Source: Azospirillum thiophilum (GTDB lineage: Bacteria > Pseudomonadota > Alphaproteobacteria > Azospirillales > Azospirillaceae). Taken from it: a stretch of 64,000 nucleotides of DNA. The notes below the pieces were generated by a model, which was not told where the DNA came from, searched no databases, and saw only the letters and a list, made by a program, of their open reading frames with translations. The stretch is taken from NCBI RefSeq assembly GCF_001305595.1, contig NZ_CP012403.1, positions 753,501 through 817,500 on the forward strand, given 5' to 3'. The position numbers and the translations under genes were made by a program. Of this stretch, positions 25,410 to 34,057 are shown piece after piece (position 1 is the first letter of the stretch; each line of letters begins with the position of its first letter).

Positions 25410-26663
25410 ATGCGTGCCATCACTGTTCGGGCGTCCGGCCTGCGGGCGCTGACAGCTACCTCCACTGCCACCGCCATCGCCGCGCTGATCATCGGTCTGG
25501 CCGGTGGAGCCGCCGCCGAGATTTCCGGCAAGACGGTGAAGATCGGCGTACTGACCGACATGTCCGGTCCCTATTCCGACAATGTCGGCGCCGGCGCCGT
25601 GCTGGCGGCCCAGATGGCGGCGGAGGATTTCGGCGGCAAGGTCAACGGCGCGGCGATCGAGATCGTCTCGGCCGACCATCAGAACAAGGCCGACATCGGC
25701 TCCGGCATCGCCCGGCGCTGGTATGACGTCGAGGGCGTCGATGCGATCACCGAGGTGGTGTCGTCCGCCGTGGCGCTCTCCGTCCAGGGCATCTCGCGCG
25801 ACAAGAACCGCATGTTCCTGGCAACCGGCCCGGGGACGCCGGAACTGACCGGCAAGGCCTGCTCGCCCGTCGGCGTGCATTGGGCCTACGACAACTACGC
25901 CCTGCCGACCGTCGCCACCACTGCGCTGGTCAAGCGCGGCCTGAAGGACTGGTATTTCCTGACCGCCGACTACAGCTTCGGCCATGCGCTGGAAGGCGAG
26001 GCGACCCGCGTGGTCAAGGCCAACGGCGGCACCGTCGTCGGGGCGGTGCGGGCGCCGCTCAACACCGCGGACTTCTCGTCCTACCTGCTGCAGGCGCAGT
26101 CCTCGCCGGCCACCGTGATCGGTCTGGCGAATGCCGGGGCCGACATGATCAATGCGGTCAAACAGGCGGGCGAATTCGGCATCACCGCCGGCGGCAAGAC
26201 GATGGCGGCGCTGCTGGTCAACCTGCCCGACATCCATGCCCTGGGGCTGGAGAGCGCGCAGGGTCTGACCTTCGCCGAAAGCTTCTATTGGGACATGAAC
26301 GACGAGACGCGGGCCTGGAGCAAGCGCTTCATGGACCGTTTCAACGGCCGGGCGCCCGGCGGCCTGCAGGCGGCGGTCTATGGCGCCGTGACCCACTATC
26401 TGAAGGCGATCCAGGCGATCGACAGCGATGACGCCACCAAGCTGGCCGAACAGATGCGCAAGATGCCGATCAACGACTTCTACACCAGGAACGGCTCAAT
26501 CCGTCCCGATGGCCGGGTGATCCGCGACATGTATCTGATGCAGGTGAAGAAGCCGTCGGAGTCCAAGGGGCCGTGGGATTATTACAAGGTCCTGGAGACG
26601 GTGCCCGGCGACAAGGCCTTCCGCCCGATGGACCAGGGCGGTTGCCCCCTGGTGGCGAAGTGA
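25410..26663 (+). CDS. LIV-type ABC transporter periplasmic binding protein (second copy)
   Basis: A 417-residue solute-binding protein with a long N-terminal signal region (hydrophobic to about residue 32, GGAAAEISG). It shares extensive local identity with the binding protein at 10510 (ADHQNKADI, RRWYDVEGVDAI, LTGKACSPVGVHWAYD, KDWYFLTADYSFGHALEGE, FYWDMNDETRAW). No permease or ATPase genes lie next to it, so it must use livGFHM in this window or another system. GGGGAGGGATC precedes the ATG. Its stop overlaps the GTG start of the hydratase/dehydrogenase fusion, coupling uptake to beta-oxidation. Confidence 0.93.
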   Translation: MRAITVRASGLRALTATSTATAIAALIIGLAGGAAAEISGKTVKIGVLTDMSGPYSDNVGAGAVLAAQMAAEDFGGKVNGAAIEIVSADHQNKADIGSGIARRWYDVEGVDAITEVVSSAVALSVQGISRDKNRMFLATGPGTPELTGKACSPVGVHWAYDNYALPTVATTALVKRGLKDWYFLTADYSFGHALEGEATRVVKANGGTVVGAVRAPLNTADFSSYLLQAQSSPATVIGLANAGADMINAVKQAGEFGITAGGKTMAALLVNLPDIHALGLESAQGLTFAESFYWDMNDETRAWSKRFMDRFNGRAPGGLQAAVYGAVTHYLKAIQAIDSDDATKLAEQMRKMPINDFYTRNGSIRPDGRVIRDMYLMQVKKPSESKGPWDYYKVLETVPGDKAFRPMDQGGCPLVAK

Positions 26664-28762
26664 GCGGCGGCCGGCCCGGAGCCGTCACTTCCGGCGGACA
26701 GGTCCGGCTGGAACGGGACGGTGCGGTGGCGGTCATCGTCATTGACAACCCGCCGATCAACGCCGGCTCGGCCGGGGTGCGCCGCGGGCTGCTCGACGCC
26801 ATCGCCGAGGTCGCAGCGGACCCTGGCGTCACGGCAGCGGTGTTGATCGGAGCCGGCAAGACCTTCATCGCCGGCTCCGACCTCCGGGAGTTTGGCCAGC
26901 CGCTGGAGGAACCGCAACTGCCGGCGGTGATCGCCGCCATCGAGGCCTGTCCGAAGCCGGTGGTCGCCGCCCTGCATGGGGCGGCGCTGGGCGGCGGGTT
27001 CGAACTGGCGCTGGGCTGCGACGCCCGCATCGCCGCTCCCGGCACGTTGGTGGGCCTGCCGGAAGTGACGCTGGGCATGATTCCCGGCGCCGGAGGCACC
27101 CAGCGCCTGCCGCGCCTGGTCGGCATCTCCACCGCCATCGGGATGATCTGCGAAGGCCGGCGGGTGGCCGCCGCCGACGCGCTGGCGCTCGGCCTGGTCG
27201 ACGCCCTGGCGGAAGGAGAGGGGGCGGAGGCGTTGCGCGCCGCCGCCATCGCCCATGCGCAGGCGCTCTCGGGCAGCAAATGCCGGGTGGCCGACCGACC
27301 GGTCCCCGTCGAGCCGGCCGAGCGCATCGAGGCGGCTGCCGGGGCCGCCCTGCGCGCCGGCCGCAACCGCCCGCCGGTGGTGGAGGCGATCCGTGCCGTC
27401 CGTGCCGCCGCCGGGCGCCCGCTGAACGAGGCGCTGGCGGAGGAACGGGCTGTTTTCCAGCGCCTGCGCCTGGAAACGGAGGCGGCGGCCCGCCGCCACC
27501 TGTTCTTCGCCGAGCGGGAGTCGGCCCGCATTCCGGGGCTGGAGGGCGTGGCGCCCCGGCGGCTGGAGCGGGTCGGGGTGATCGGTGCCGGCACCATGGG
27601 CACCGGCATCGCCATCGCCGCGCTCGATGCCGGCCTTCCGGTGATCCTGCTCGAACGCGACGCCGGGGCGCTCGACACCGGGATGGCCCGACTGCGCGAC
27701 CATTATGCCCGCCGGGTCGATGCCGGAAAGATGAGCGCCGAGGCGGCCGGGAAGCGGCTGGCCGCGCTCGACCCTGCCACCGACATGGGGGCGCTCGGCA
27801 CCGCCGACCTGGTGATCGAGGCGGTGTTCGAGGACCTGCCGGTCAAGCAGGATCTGTTTCACCGGCTCGACGCCGTGCTGGCGCCCGGGGCGGTGCTGGC
27901 GTCGAACACGTCCTACCTCGACCTCGATGCCATCGCGGCGGCGACCGGCCGGCCCCAGGATGTGGTGGGCCTGCATTTCTTCAGTCCGGCCAACGTCATG
28001 CGCCTGCTGGAGGTGGTGCGCGGGACGAAAACCGCACCCGAGGTTCTGGCGACCGGCCTCGCGCTGGCCAAGCGGTTGGGCAAGCTGCCGGTGGTGGCGG
28101 GCAACGCCTTCGGCTTCATCGGCAACCGCATCTACGCCGCCTACCGCCGCCAGTGCGAATTCCTGATCGAGGAGGGCGCCCTGCCGGCCGGGATCGACGC
28201 GGCCCTGGAGCGGTTCGGCTTCGCCATGGGGCCGTTCGCCGTCGCCGATCTGTCGGGGCTGGACATCGCCTGGCGGATGCGTCGGCAGCAGGCGGCAACC
28301 CAAAGCCTGCTCGCTTGCCCGGCCGCCCGCTATGTCGAGATTCCCGACCGGCTGTGCGAGGCCGGGCGGCTCGGCCGCAAGACCGGCGCCGGCTACTACC
28401 GCTATCCGCCCGGTGCCAGGCGTGGCGAACCCGATCCGGAGGTGACCGCGTTGATCGAGGCGGCGTCGGCCGCCAAGGGCATCGTCCGCCGCGCCATTTC
28501 CGATGACGAGATCGTCATCCGCGTTCTGTTGACCATGGTCAACGAGGCCGCCTGCCTGCTGTCCGAGGGGGTTTCCGCCCGTGCATCGGACATCGACCTC
28601 GTGCTGGTCAACGGCTATGGCTTTCCGCCATGGGAGGGCGGGCCGCTGTTCTGGGCCGGCCGCCGCGACCCGGCCTGGCTCGGGGCCGAGCTGGCGAGGC
28701 TGGCGGAACTCAGCGGGCCGGGCTTCCGCTCCTGCGATACGGGCGTGCTGGCGACCGCCTGA
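26660..28762 (+). CDS. Bifunctional enoyl-CoA hydratase / 3-hydroxyacyl-CoA dehydrogenase
   Basis: A 700-residue FadJ/FadB-type fusion that hydrates an enoyl-CoA and oxidises the 3-hydroxyacyl-CoA with NAD. The crotonase domain (about residues 10-190) keeps both catalytic glutamates, in GGGFELALGCD and LPEVTLGMIPGAGGTQR. The dehydrogenase NAD domain begins at VGVIGAGTMGTGIAIAAL (about residue 306) and has the catalytic histidine in HFFSPANVMRLLEVV. Two C-terminal 3HCDH domains follow (FGFIGNRIYAAYRRQCE; VNEAACLLSEGV). The start is GTG, overlapping the binding-protein stop by 4 bases. With the acyl-CoA dehydrogenase and thiolase it completes one beta-oxidation turn. Confidence 0.94.
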   Translation: MSGGRPGAVTSGGQVRLERDGAVAVIVIDNPPINAGSAGVRRGLLDAIAEVAADPGVTAAVLIGAGKTFIAGSDLREFGQPLEEPQLPAVIAAIEACPKPVVAALHGAALGGGFELALGCDARIAAPGTLVGLPEVTLGMIPGAGGTQRLPRLVGISTAIGMICEGRRVAAADALALGLVDALAEGEGAEALRAAAIAHAQALSGSKCRVADRPVPVEPAERIEAAAGAALRAGRNRPPVVEAIRAVRAAAGRPLNEALAEERAVFQRLRLETEAAARRHLFFAERESARIPGLEGVAPRRLERVGVIGAGTMGTGIAIAALDAGLPVILLERDAGALDTGMARLRDHYARRVDAGKMSAEAAGKRLAALDPATDMGALGTADLVIEAVFEDLPVKQDLFHRLDAVLAPGAVLASNTSYLDLDAIAAATGRPQDVVGLHFFSPANVMRLLEVVRGTKTAPEVLATGLALAKRLGKLPVVAGNAFGFIGNRIYAAYRRQCEFLIEEGALPAGIDAALERFGFAMGPFAVADLSGLDIAWRMRRQQAATQSLLACPAARYVEIPDRLCEAGRLGRKTGAGYYRYPPGARRGEPDPEVTALIEAASAAKGIVRRAISDDEIVIRVLLTMVNEAACLLSEGVSARASDIDLVLVNGYGFPPWEGGPLFWAGRRDPAWLGAELARLAELSGPGFRSCDTGVLATA

Positions 28763-28810
28763 CTCTGTCCATTTGCCTGATCCCGTCCGTTTCAACGCAC
28801 CGAGGCAACG

Positions 28811-30256
28811 ATGACGAACGCCGCTTATCCCGACCTTCACCTGTGGATCGGTGGACGCCGGATCGAGGCCGGGGGCCGGACCACCGAAGCGGTGATCGAC
28901 CCGGCGACCGGCACGACGCTGGGCCTGCTGCCCCACGCCACCACCGGAGATGTCGATGCGGCGGTGGCGGCGGCGGCGGACGGGTTCAAGGTGTGGCGGC
29001 GGACCAGCGCGATCGAACGATCAGCGCTGTTGCGCCGCACGGCCGACCTGATGCGGGCGGAGGCTGGCGGGCTCGCCGCCCTGATCACGCTGGAATTGGG
29101 CAAGCCGCTCCCCGAAGCCGCGCGCGAGGTGGAGACGGCGGCCGGCATGTTCGACTGGGCGGCGGAGGAATGCCGCCGCTCCTATGGCCGCATCATTCCA
29201 TCCCGCACCCCCGGCCACCGGCTGATGGCATTGCGCGAGCCGGTCGGACCGGTGGCGGCCTTCAGCGGCTGGAACGCCCCGGCGATCACGCCGGCGCGCA
29301 AAATCGCGGGCGCGCTGGGTGCGGGCTGTTCCATCATCATCAAACCGTCCGAGGGGACGCCGGCGGCGGCGCTCTTCATCGCCCACATGCTGGCCGAAGC
29401 AGGATTGCCGGCCGGTGTCGCGAACATGCTGTTCGGCAATCCCGGCATGGTGGCGGACCGGCTGATGGAGGCCGACGCCATCCGCATGGTGTCCTTCACC
29501 GGCTCGATTCCCGTCGGCAAGCATCTGGCCGCCCTGGCGACGCGGACGATGAAAAGAGGGGTATTCGAACTGGGCGGCCATGCCCCGGTGCTGGTTTTCC
29601 CCGACGTGGATGTCGAGGCGGTGGCCCGCGGTGCCGCCGCCGCGAAGTTCCGCAGTTCAGGGCAGATTTGCACGTCGCCGACCCGTTTCTTTGTGCATGA
29701 GACGATCCATGACCGTTTCGCCGCCGCCTTCGCCGAGGCCGCGTCGGCGATTCGTGTCGGCGATCCCTTCGATCCGGCAACGCAGATGGGGCCGGTGCAA
29801 AATGCCCGGCGGCTGGAGGCCATCGATGCACTGGTTGAGGATGCCCGTCGCAACGGTGCCACCGTGATGGCCGGCGGCGCCCGCATCGACAGGCCGGGCT
29901 TCTTCTATCGGCCGACGGTGCTGGCCGGCGTCACGCCTTCCTGCCGGGCCGCGAACGAGGAACCGTTCGGGCCGCTGGCGCTGGTCGCCTCATTCCGTGA
30001 CGCGGAGGAGGCTGTGGCGTTGGCGAACCGCCTGTCGCTTGGGCTGGCATCCTATGTCTTCACCCGCGATCTCGCCCTGGCCGACCGGCTTTCGGCGGAG
30101 ATCGAGTGCGGCAACGTCGTGGTGAACCACTGGCTGGTATCCTATCCCGAGACACCTTTCGGAGGCGTCAAGGACAGCGGCATCGGTCTGGAGGGTGGAA
30201 GCGAGGGATTCCAGGCATTCGAGCAGGTGAAGTTCGTCAGTCTGGCCCCCCATTGA
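28811..30256 (+). CDS. NAD(P)-dependent aldehyde dehydrogenase, semialdehyde-dehydrogenase-like
   Basis: A 481-residue ALDH-superfamily enzyme, only distantly like the one at 5360. Visible motifs: AAFSGWNAPAITPARKIAGALGAGCSIIIKPSE, VSFTGSIPVGK, catalytic Glu in FELGGHAPVL, catalytic Cys in FRSSGQICTSPTRFF and the C-terminal ETPFGGVKDSGIGLEGG. Sequence style is near succinate-semialdehyde dehydrogenases. It follows the hydratase/dehydrogenase fusion by 48 bases and ends about 75 bases before a hairpin terminator, so it closes the catabolic island. It may oxidise a semialdehyde released from the substrate. Confidence 0.92.
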   Translation: MTNAAYPDLHLWIGGRRIEAGGRTTEAVIDPATGTTLGLLPHATTGDVDAAVAAAADGFKVWRRTSAIERSALLRRTADLMRAEAGGLAALITLELGKPLPEAAREVETAAGMFDWAAEECRRSYGRIIPSRTPGHRLMALREPVGPVAAFSGWNAPAITPARKIAGALGAGCSIIIKPSEGTPAAALFIAHMLAEAGLPAGVANMLFGNPGMVADRLMEADAIRMVSFTGSIPVGKHLAALATRTMKRGVFELGGHAPVLVFPDVDVEAVARGAAAAKFRSSGQICTSPTRFFVHETIHDRFAAAFAEAASAIRVGDPFDPATQMGPVQNARRLEAIDALVEDARRNGATVMAGGARIDRPGFFYRPTVLAGVTPSCRAANEEPFGPLALVASFRDAEEAVALANRLSLGLASYVFTRDLALADRLSAEIECGNVVVNHWLVSYPETPFGGVKDSGIGLEGGSEGFQAFEQVKFVSLAPH

Positions 30257-30332
30257 TCGGGCAAGCCTGATTCTACACGGATCCGATGCGTTTGGACATG
30301 CCGTCACGTCGAAACACGAGAATGTCGAATCA

Positions 30333-30366
30333 CAAAGCGCCGCTCTCCTGGGGCAGCGGCGCTTTG
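30333..30366 (+). terminator. Hairpin at the end of the catabolic island
   Basis: CAAAGCGCCGCT / AGCGGCGCTTTG, a perfect 12-base stem with a 10-base loop, 76 bases after the aldehyde dehydrogenase stop. The T-run is short, so termination is likely but not certain. It could also serve the small minus-strand gene that ends at 30413. Confidence 0.7.
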
Positions 30367-30412
30367 CGGATTCTGACTGGATGCCCCGAGGCAGGATGCC
30401 CGGGATACGGCC

Positions 30413-30571
30413 TCAGGCGGCGAGCCGCTCTTCCTGGAGCCGGCGGCTGCGGCGAAGGCGCTCGAACAGCTGCTGTACGCTGTCGCGGCTGATTCCGTCG
30501 CGTGCCATGACGGCGATCACGATCGGATCTTCCAGCAGTTCGGAAAGGGTCGGCGTCGTCTTGCGGTCCAT
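30413..30571 (-). CDS. Small 52-residue protein of unknown function
   Basis: A 52-residue frame from ATG 30571 to TGA 30413, too short for most gene callers. AAGGGAGGG lies 6 bases upstream of the ATG, a strong ribosome binding site. The protein begins MDRKTTPTLSELLEDP and continues with a hydrophobic IVIAVMARDGISRDSVQQL, then a basic end (ERLRRSRRLQEERLAA); the C-terminal half would be a charged amphipathic helix that could bind nucleic acid or a partner protein. It stands alone between the catabolic island and folB. Confidence 0.7.
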   Translation of the reverse strand: MDRKTTPTLSELLEDPIVIAVMARDGISRDSVQQLFERLRRSRRLQEERLAA

Positions 30572-30865
30572 GCGTCCCTCCCTTGATCCGGCCTCCCTGT
30601 ACCGTGGCCGTCCCGGAAGAGGGATCGGCGGACGGTCGAAGCCGGCGATGGCGATTGGCCTAATCCCTGCTGCGTGTGCGTCCCGGCTTTCGGTACCCGG
30701 ATGGTCGCCGGGGACATAGCCCCATTGATCCGGATTGTGCGTTGAAAATACAATTCAGCGACCATAACGCATGCCGGGTGGTATTGTCACCCGTCCTTTT
30801 GGCAATCCGCACTATATCTTTTCGAGATCCAGTATAGGAGGCATTTTGCACAAATGGCGCGGCGT
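30572..30865. other. Gene-free interval with an AT-richer leader and one palindrome
   Basis: I see no credible coding region in these 294 bases. The part from about 30735 to 30855 is clearly less GC-rich than its surroundings and contains CGGGTG-N7-CACCCG (30775-30793). It should hold the promoter of the 52-residue gene (minus strand) and the 3' end of folB. Confidence 0.5.
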
Positions 30866-31273
30866 CTACTCCTGCCCGGGACGGACACGGGTCAGGCTGG
30901 CCCCGACGGCGGGACCGCCCGGGGCGGGGGCGGGAATCGTGACGTCCACCTGGACGCGGCGCACCTTGGCGTGGGACAGGCAGAGGTCGGCGGCGCGGTC
31001 GGTCAGATAGTCCGGGCCGGGCACCCCGGATTCGGCGCACAGGCGGCGCAGGTCCTCGACGATGTCCTCATAGGACATGACGGCGGCGATGTCGTCGGGG
31101 AAGCCGGGGCCGGGGTGGGTGACGGTCAGCGTCAGGTCGAAGCGGACCTGCGGCCGGTCGGACCGGCCGGCCATGTCCACCGCGGCGGCGAAGCCGCGCA
31201 CCAGGATGGTGTAGGTGAGCGGCGCGCCGCCCGGCTGGACCGTGACGGCCCGTTCTGCGTTGTGGTCCGACAA
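30866..31273 (-). CDS. folB: Dihydroneopterin aldolase
   Basis: A 135-residue FolB-family enzyme of folate synthesis, converting dihydroneopterin to 6-hydroxymethyl-dihydropterin and glycolaldehyde in the cytoplasm. Recognisable parts are RFDLTLTVTHPGPGFPDDIAAVMSYEDIVEDLRRL and the late strand AKVRRVQVDVTIPAP. The segment that normally carries the conserved lysine is hard to place, so activity as epimerase/aldolase is inferred from family and context. It lies 95 bases downstream of folK in the same direction, with folK encoding the next step. Confidence 0.8.
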   Translation of the reverse strand: MSDHNAERAVTVQPGGAPLTYTILVRGFAAAVDMAGRSDRPQVRFDLTLTVTHPGPGFPDDIAAVMSYEDIVEDLRRLCAESGVPGPDYLTDRAADLCLSHAKVRRVQVDVTIPAPAPGGPAVGASLTRVRPGQE

Positions 31274-31368
31274 CAGAGTCTCCCGGCCGGCGGCCCGGCA
31301 CCGGCATTGCGTTCAGGCGCGCACTATAAGCGGTGGCGCCGCCGGCAAAAACGTCAAAACACGGTATG

Positions 31369-31929
31369 TCAGAGCGTTTCGGCGATCCGCAGCACGGTCT
31401 CGCGGCCCGGCACGGCGTCGCGCAGCGCGTCGATGCGCTGGCCGAGCAGCGGATGGACGGCATCGGCGGCGATGTCGGCCAGCGGGCAGAGGACGAAGGC
31501 GCGCTCCGCCATGCGCGGGTGCGGGATCTCCAGTTCCGGCGTCGCCATCACGGTGTCGGCATAGAGCAGGATATCGATGTCGATCGGGCGCGGGCCGAAG
31601 CGCAGGCCGCCCTGGTCCCGGCCGAGCGCCGCCTCGATCTCCTTGAGGGCGCTGAGAAGCGCCGGCGGGTCGAGGAGCGTGGTGCCGCGCACCGCCATGT
31701 TCAGGAAGGCCGGCTGGTCGGTCACATACATCGGCGCCGTCTCGTACAGCGCCGACTGCGCGTCGATCTCCACCGCCGTGCCAAGCCGCCGGATCGCTTC
31801 GGCCAGATTGGCGGCGCGGTCGCCCAGATTGCCGCCCAGCGCCAGATGGACGGTGATGGGGGGCCTGGGGGAAGGCTGGGGGGAAGGCGGAGAAGAAGGA
31901 TGGGAGGGCGGCGGCGGAAGCTCGGCCAT
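31369..31929 (-). CDS. folK: 2-amino-4-hydroxy-6-hydroxymethyldihydropteridine diphosphokinase
   Basis: A 186-residue HPPK that transfers pyrophosphate from ATP to hydroxymethyl-dihydropterin. Family motifs are VHLALGGNLGDR (about residues 27-38), SALYETAPMYVTDQPAFLNMAV, LGRDQGGLRFGPRPIDIDILLY and IPHPRMAERAFVLCPL. The ATG at 31929 adds a 24-residue N-terminus made almost only of Pro and Ser, which the family does not normally have; no better start lies downstream before VHLALGG. It pairs with folB. Confidence 0.93.
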   Translation of the reverse strand: MAELPPPPSHPSSPPSPQPSPRPPITVHLALGGNLGDRAANLAEAIRRLGTAVEIDAQSALYETAPMYVTDQPAFLNMAVRGTTLLDPPALLSALKEIEAALGRDQGGLRFGPRPIDIDILLYADTVMATPELEIPHPRMAERAFVLCPLADIAADAVHPLLGQRIDALRDAVPGRETVLRIAETL

Positions 31930-32158
31930 GGCGTTGGCGGTCCTGATGTGCTGGGATGGGCGGGTGGCGGAATTCCTAGCAAATCTCCGCACCCCCGTCA
32001 TGCCCGCCCGTCGATCCGCCGCCGAACCGGCCCCAGGGAAGCGATGGCAGGGCGGAACGGAGCGGCAGCGGCGGGGTTTCAGCACTGTATCAACCGGTTG
32101 AGACGACCCCGGCGATGACAGGATATCCTGGTGAAGGACGAGACATGGAGGACGAGGC

Positions 32159-32602
32159 ATGGACCTGCGCGCGGCGATGATCCTTCTCGGCGGCACGGCC
32201 GCCCTCCTGGCGGGCTGCGCCACCGGCCCCGATCCGGAGGTGGCCCGGCGCGCCCAGACCGCGATGATCGGCATGCCCAAGGCCGACCTGCTGGCCTGCG
32301 CCGGCGTGCCCGACCGGCAGGCGATGGCGTCCGGCCGGGAATATTACACCTATGTGGCGCGGCCTGCCGCCGCCTACAGCCCGGGCAGCAGCATCGGCAT
32401 CGGCGCCGGAAGCTTCGGCGGCAGCGGCGGGGTGGGGCTCGGGCTCGGCTTCGGCGTGCCGGTCGGCAGCGGCAGCCCCGGCTGCGAGGCCACGGTGGTG
32501 GTCGGCCCGCGCGGCACAGTGGAGCAGGTCAGCTATCCGGCCGGCGCTTCGCTGTCGGCCTGCACGCCCATCGTCAGCAACTGCATGGCGCCGCAGGGCT
32601 GA
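32159..32602 (+). CDS. Small outer-membrane-type lipoprotein
   Basis: A 147-residue protein with a lipoprotein signal peptide: the lipobox LLAGC places the acylated cysteine at about residue 19. After it comes a BamE/SmpA-like segment (AQTAMIGMPKADLLACAGVPDRQ), then a glycine/serine-rich stretch (about residues 75-105) and a cysteine-containing end. The protein holds several cysteines besides the lipidated one (ACAG, PGCEATV, SACTP, SNCMA), so disulphides in the periplasm are likely. GGAGGACGAGG precedes the ATG. Function unknown. Confidence 0.85.
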   Translation: MDLRAAMILLGGTAALLAGCATGPDPEVARRAQTAMIGMPKADLLACAGVPDRQAMASGREYYTYVARPAAAYSPGSSIGIGAGSFGGSGGVGLGLGFGVPVGSGSPGCEATVVVGPRGTVEQVSYPAGASLSACTPIVSNCMAPQG

Positions 32603-32781
32603 GGGCGCCGAGCGAAGGGTGGTCCATAACACTTTGAGATGAGGCGGTCAGGGCTGTCGCGGCACCGGGCAATCCCGTATCCTCGACCGGAAACCGGCTT
32701 CAGCCAAGGGACCGTAGCCAAGAACCGCCAGGGAACCGGAGCCCGCAAAGGGCCGCATCAGGGTTGGAGGAACGACGAACC

Positions 32782-33492
32782 ATGGACATGAGCGGAAGCC
32801 ACCGGATCGAGGCCCCGCGCGCGACGGTGTGGGCGGCGCTGAACGATCCGGAGATCCTGCGCCAGTGCATCCCCGGCTGCGAGGAGGTGGTCAGGCAGTC
32901 CGACACCGAGATGACCGCCAAGGTCGTCGCCAAGGTCGGCCCGGTCAGCGCCAAGTTCGCCGGCAAGGTCACGCTGTCGGACCTAGACCCGCCCAACGGC
33001 TACACCATCAGCGGCGAGGGATCGGGCGGGGCGGCCGGCTTCGGCAAGGGCGGCGCCACGGTCACGCTGGCCGACGACGGCGGCGCCACCCTGCTGACCT
33101 ACAGCGCCAAGGCCCAGGTCGGCGGCAAGCTGGCGCAGATCGGCTCCCGGCTGGTCGACGCCACCGCCCGCAAGATGGCGGAGGAGTTCTTCGCCCGTTT
33201 CACCCGGATCGTCGGCCCCCCGCCGGCCGAGGCGGAGCCGGCTGCCCTTCCTGCAGAAGCCGCCCCGGATGCGGATGCCACCATGCCGGTGGTATCCGCA
33301 TCCGGGGCGAAGCCGCCGCCGGAAATCCCACTGCCGCTGCCGGTCGGCCATGGGGCCGGTGGCGGGGCCGGCGGGGGAATTGGCGGCGGAATCAGTGGTG
33401 GGATCGGGCTGGGGGGTAGTGGCTTCTACGTGCCGTGGGGAGCTCTTCTCGTGGTTGTGGTTCTGCTCGCGGCGCTTGCCTGGATTAATTAA
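32782..33492 (+). CDS. CoxG-like SRPBCC protein with C-terminal membrane anchor
   Basis: A 236-residue protein of the carbon monoxide dehydrogenase subunit G family. The N-terminal SRPBCC/START-like domain (about residues 1-145) shows GSHRIEAPRATVWAALNDPEILRQCIPGCEEV and KFAGKVTLSDLDPPNGYTISGEG. A Pro/Ala linker and a Gly-rich segment (GGGAGGGIGGGISGGIG) lead to a terminal membrane helix (WGALLVVVVLLAALAWI). CoxG anchors CO dehydrogenase to the membrane in cox operons, but no coxMSL genes are here, so the role is open. ATG 32782 is favoured by GGAGGA 10 bases upstream. A long hairpin lies in the linker coding region. Confidence 0.88.
   Translation: MDMSGSHRIEAPRATVWAALNDPEILRQCIPGCEEVVRQSDTEMTAKVVAKVGPVSAKFAGKVTLSDLDPPNGYTISGEGSGGAAGFGKGGATVTLADDGGATLLTYSAKAQVGGKLAQIGSRLVDATARKMAEEFFARFTRIVGPPPAEAEPAALPAEAAPDADATMPVVSASGAKPPPEIPLPLPVGHGAGGGAGGGIGGGISGGIGLGGSGFYVPWGALLVVVVLLAALAWIN
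33261..33309. repeat. 49-bp near-perfect hairpin inside the CoxG-like gene
   Basis: Arms of 22 bases (33261-33282 and 33288-33309) are complementary with a single G-T mismatch around a 5-base loop; the arms are built on CCCCGGATGCGGAT and its complement. The repeat encodes part of the Pro/Ala linker (around PDADATMPVV). Such length is far beyond chance at this composition. Confidence 0.88.
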
Positions 33493-33535
33493 TGTGGCAG
33501 ATTGTTCATTGGTCGTACGGCTGTATCAAAGGGGT

Positions 33536-33562
33536 TTGACGGATCCCCGGAATGTGTATGCT
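33536..33562 (+). promoter_or_regulatory. Possible sigma-70-type promoter of the cytochrome c gene
   Basis: TTGACG at 33536-33541 and TATGCT at 33557-33562 with a 15-base spacer (16 if TTTGAC is taken). It lies about 60 bases before the cytochrome c ATG in a locally AT-richer stretch. Confidence 0.35.
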
Positions 33563-33621
33563 GCCGCGCGATTCCGGTCGGCACCGTCGGCCGGCCGATC
33601 CATCGGAAGGGAAGCCGAAGT

Positions 33622-34002
33622 ATGAAGAAGCTGTTGATGGGCGTTGCCGCCGTTGCCGCCGTCGTCATGGGTGCCGGTGCCGCTCAGGCCGCCGACGCCG
33701 CCGCCGGCAAGGACGTGTTCAAGGTTTGCATGGCCTGCCACACCACCGAGCAGGGCAAGAACAAGGTCGGTCCGTCGCTGTTCGGCGTCGTCGGCCGGCC
33801 GGCCGCTTCGATCGAAGCCTTCAAATATTCGGCGCCGATGAAGGAAAAGGCCGCCGGCGGTCTCGTCTGGACCGCGGAGAACCTGGACGCCTACATCAAG
33901 GCTCCGAAGGAGATCGTTCCCGGCGGCACGATGGCCTTCGCCGGCCTGAAGGACGACACCAAGCGCGCCGACCTGATCGCCTTCCTGGGCGAGCAGAAGT
34001 AA
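33622..34002 (+). CDS. Class I cytochrome c (c2/c550-like)
   Basis: A 126-residue periplasmic electron carrier. The signal peptide ends at AQAA (about residue 23). A single haem site CMACH follows at about residues 36-40, then GPSLFGVVGR, and a methionine ligand is likely in VPGGTMAFAGL. A 'KY' pair (AFKYSAPMK) is typical of small c-type cytochromes. A GGAAGCCGAAG sequence precedes the ATG; the gene appears to be monocistronic, with its own promoter-like elements upstream and a hairpin downstream. Confidence 0.94.
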   Translation: MKKLLMGVAAVAAVVMGAGAAQAADAAAGKDVFKVCMACHTTEQGKNKVGPSLFGVVGRPAASIEAFKYSAPMKEKAAGGLVWTAENLDAYIKAPKEIVPGGTMAFAGLKDDTKRADLIAFLGEQK

Positions 34003-34057
34003 GACCGTTTTTCCTTGGGCTTGCCCGGTCAGCCCAAGGGGCTTCGGACGGAGGAAG

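Noticed and set aside
30854..31564. Plus-strand open frame over folB/folK
   Set aside because: No family resemblance; covers two recognisable folate genes on the other strand.
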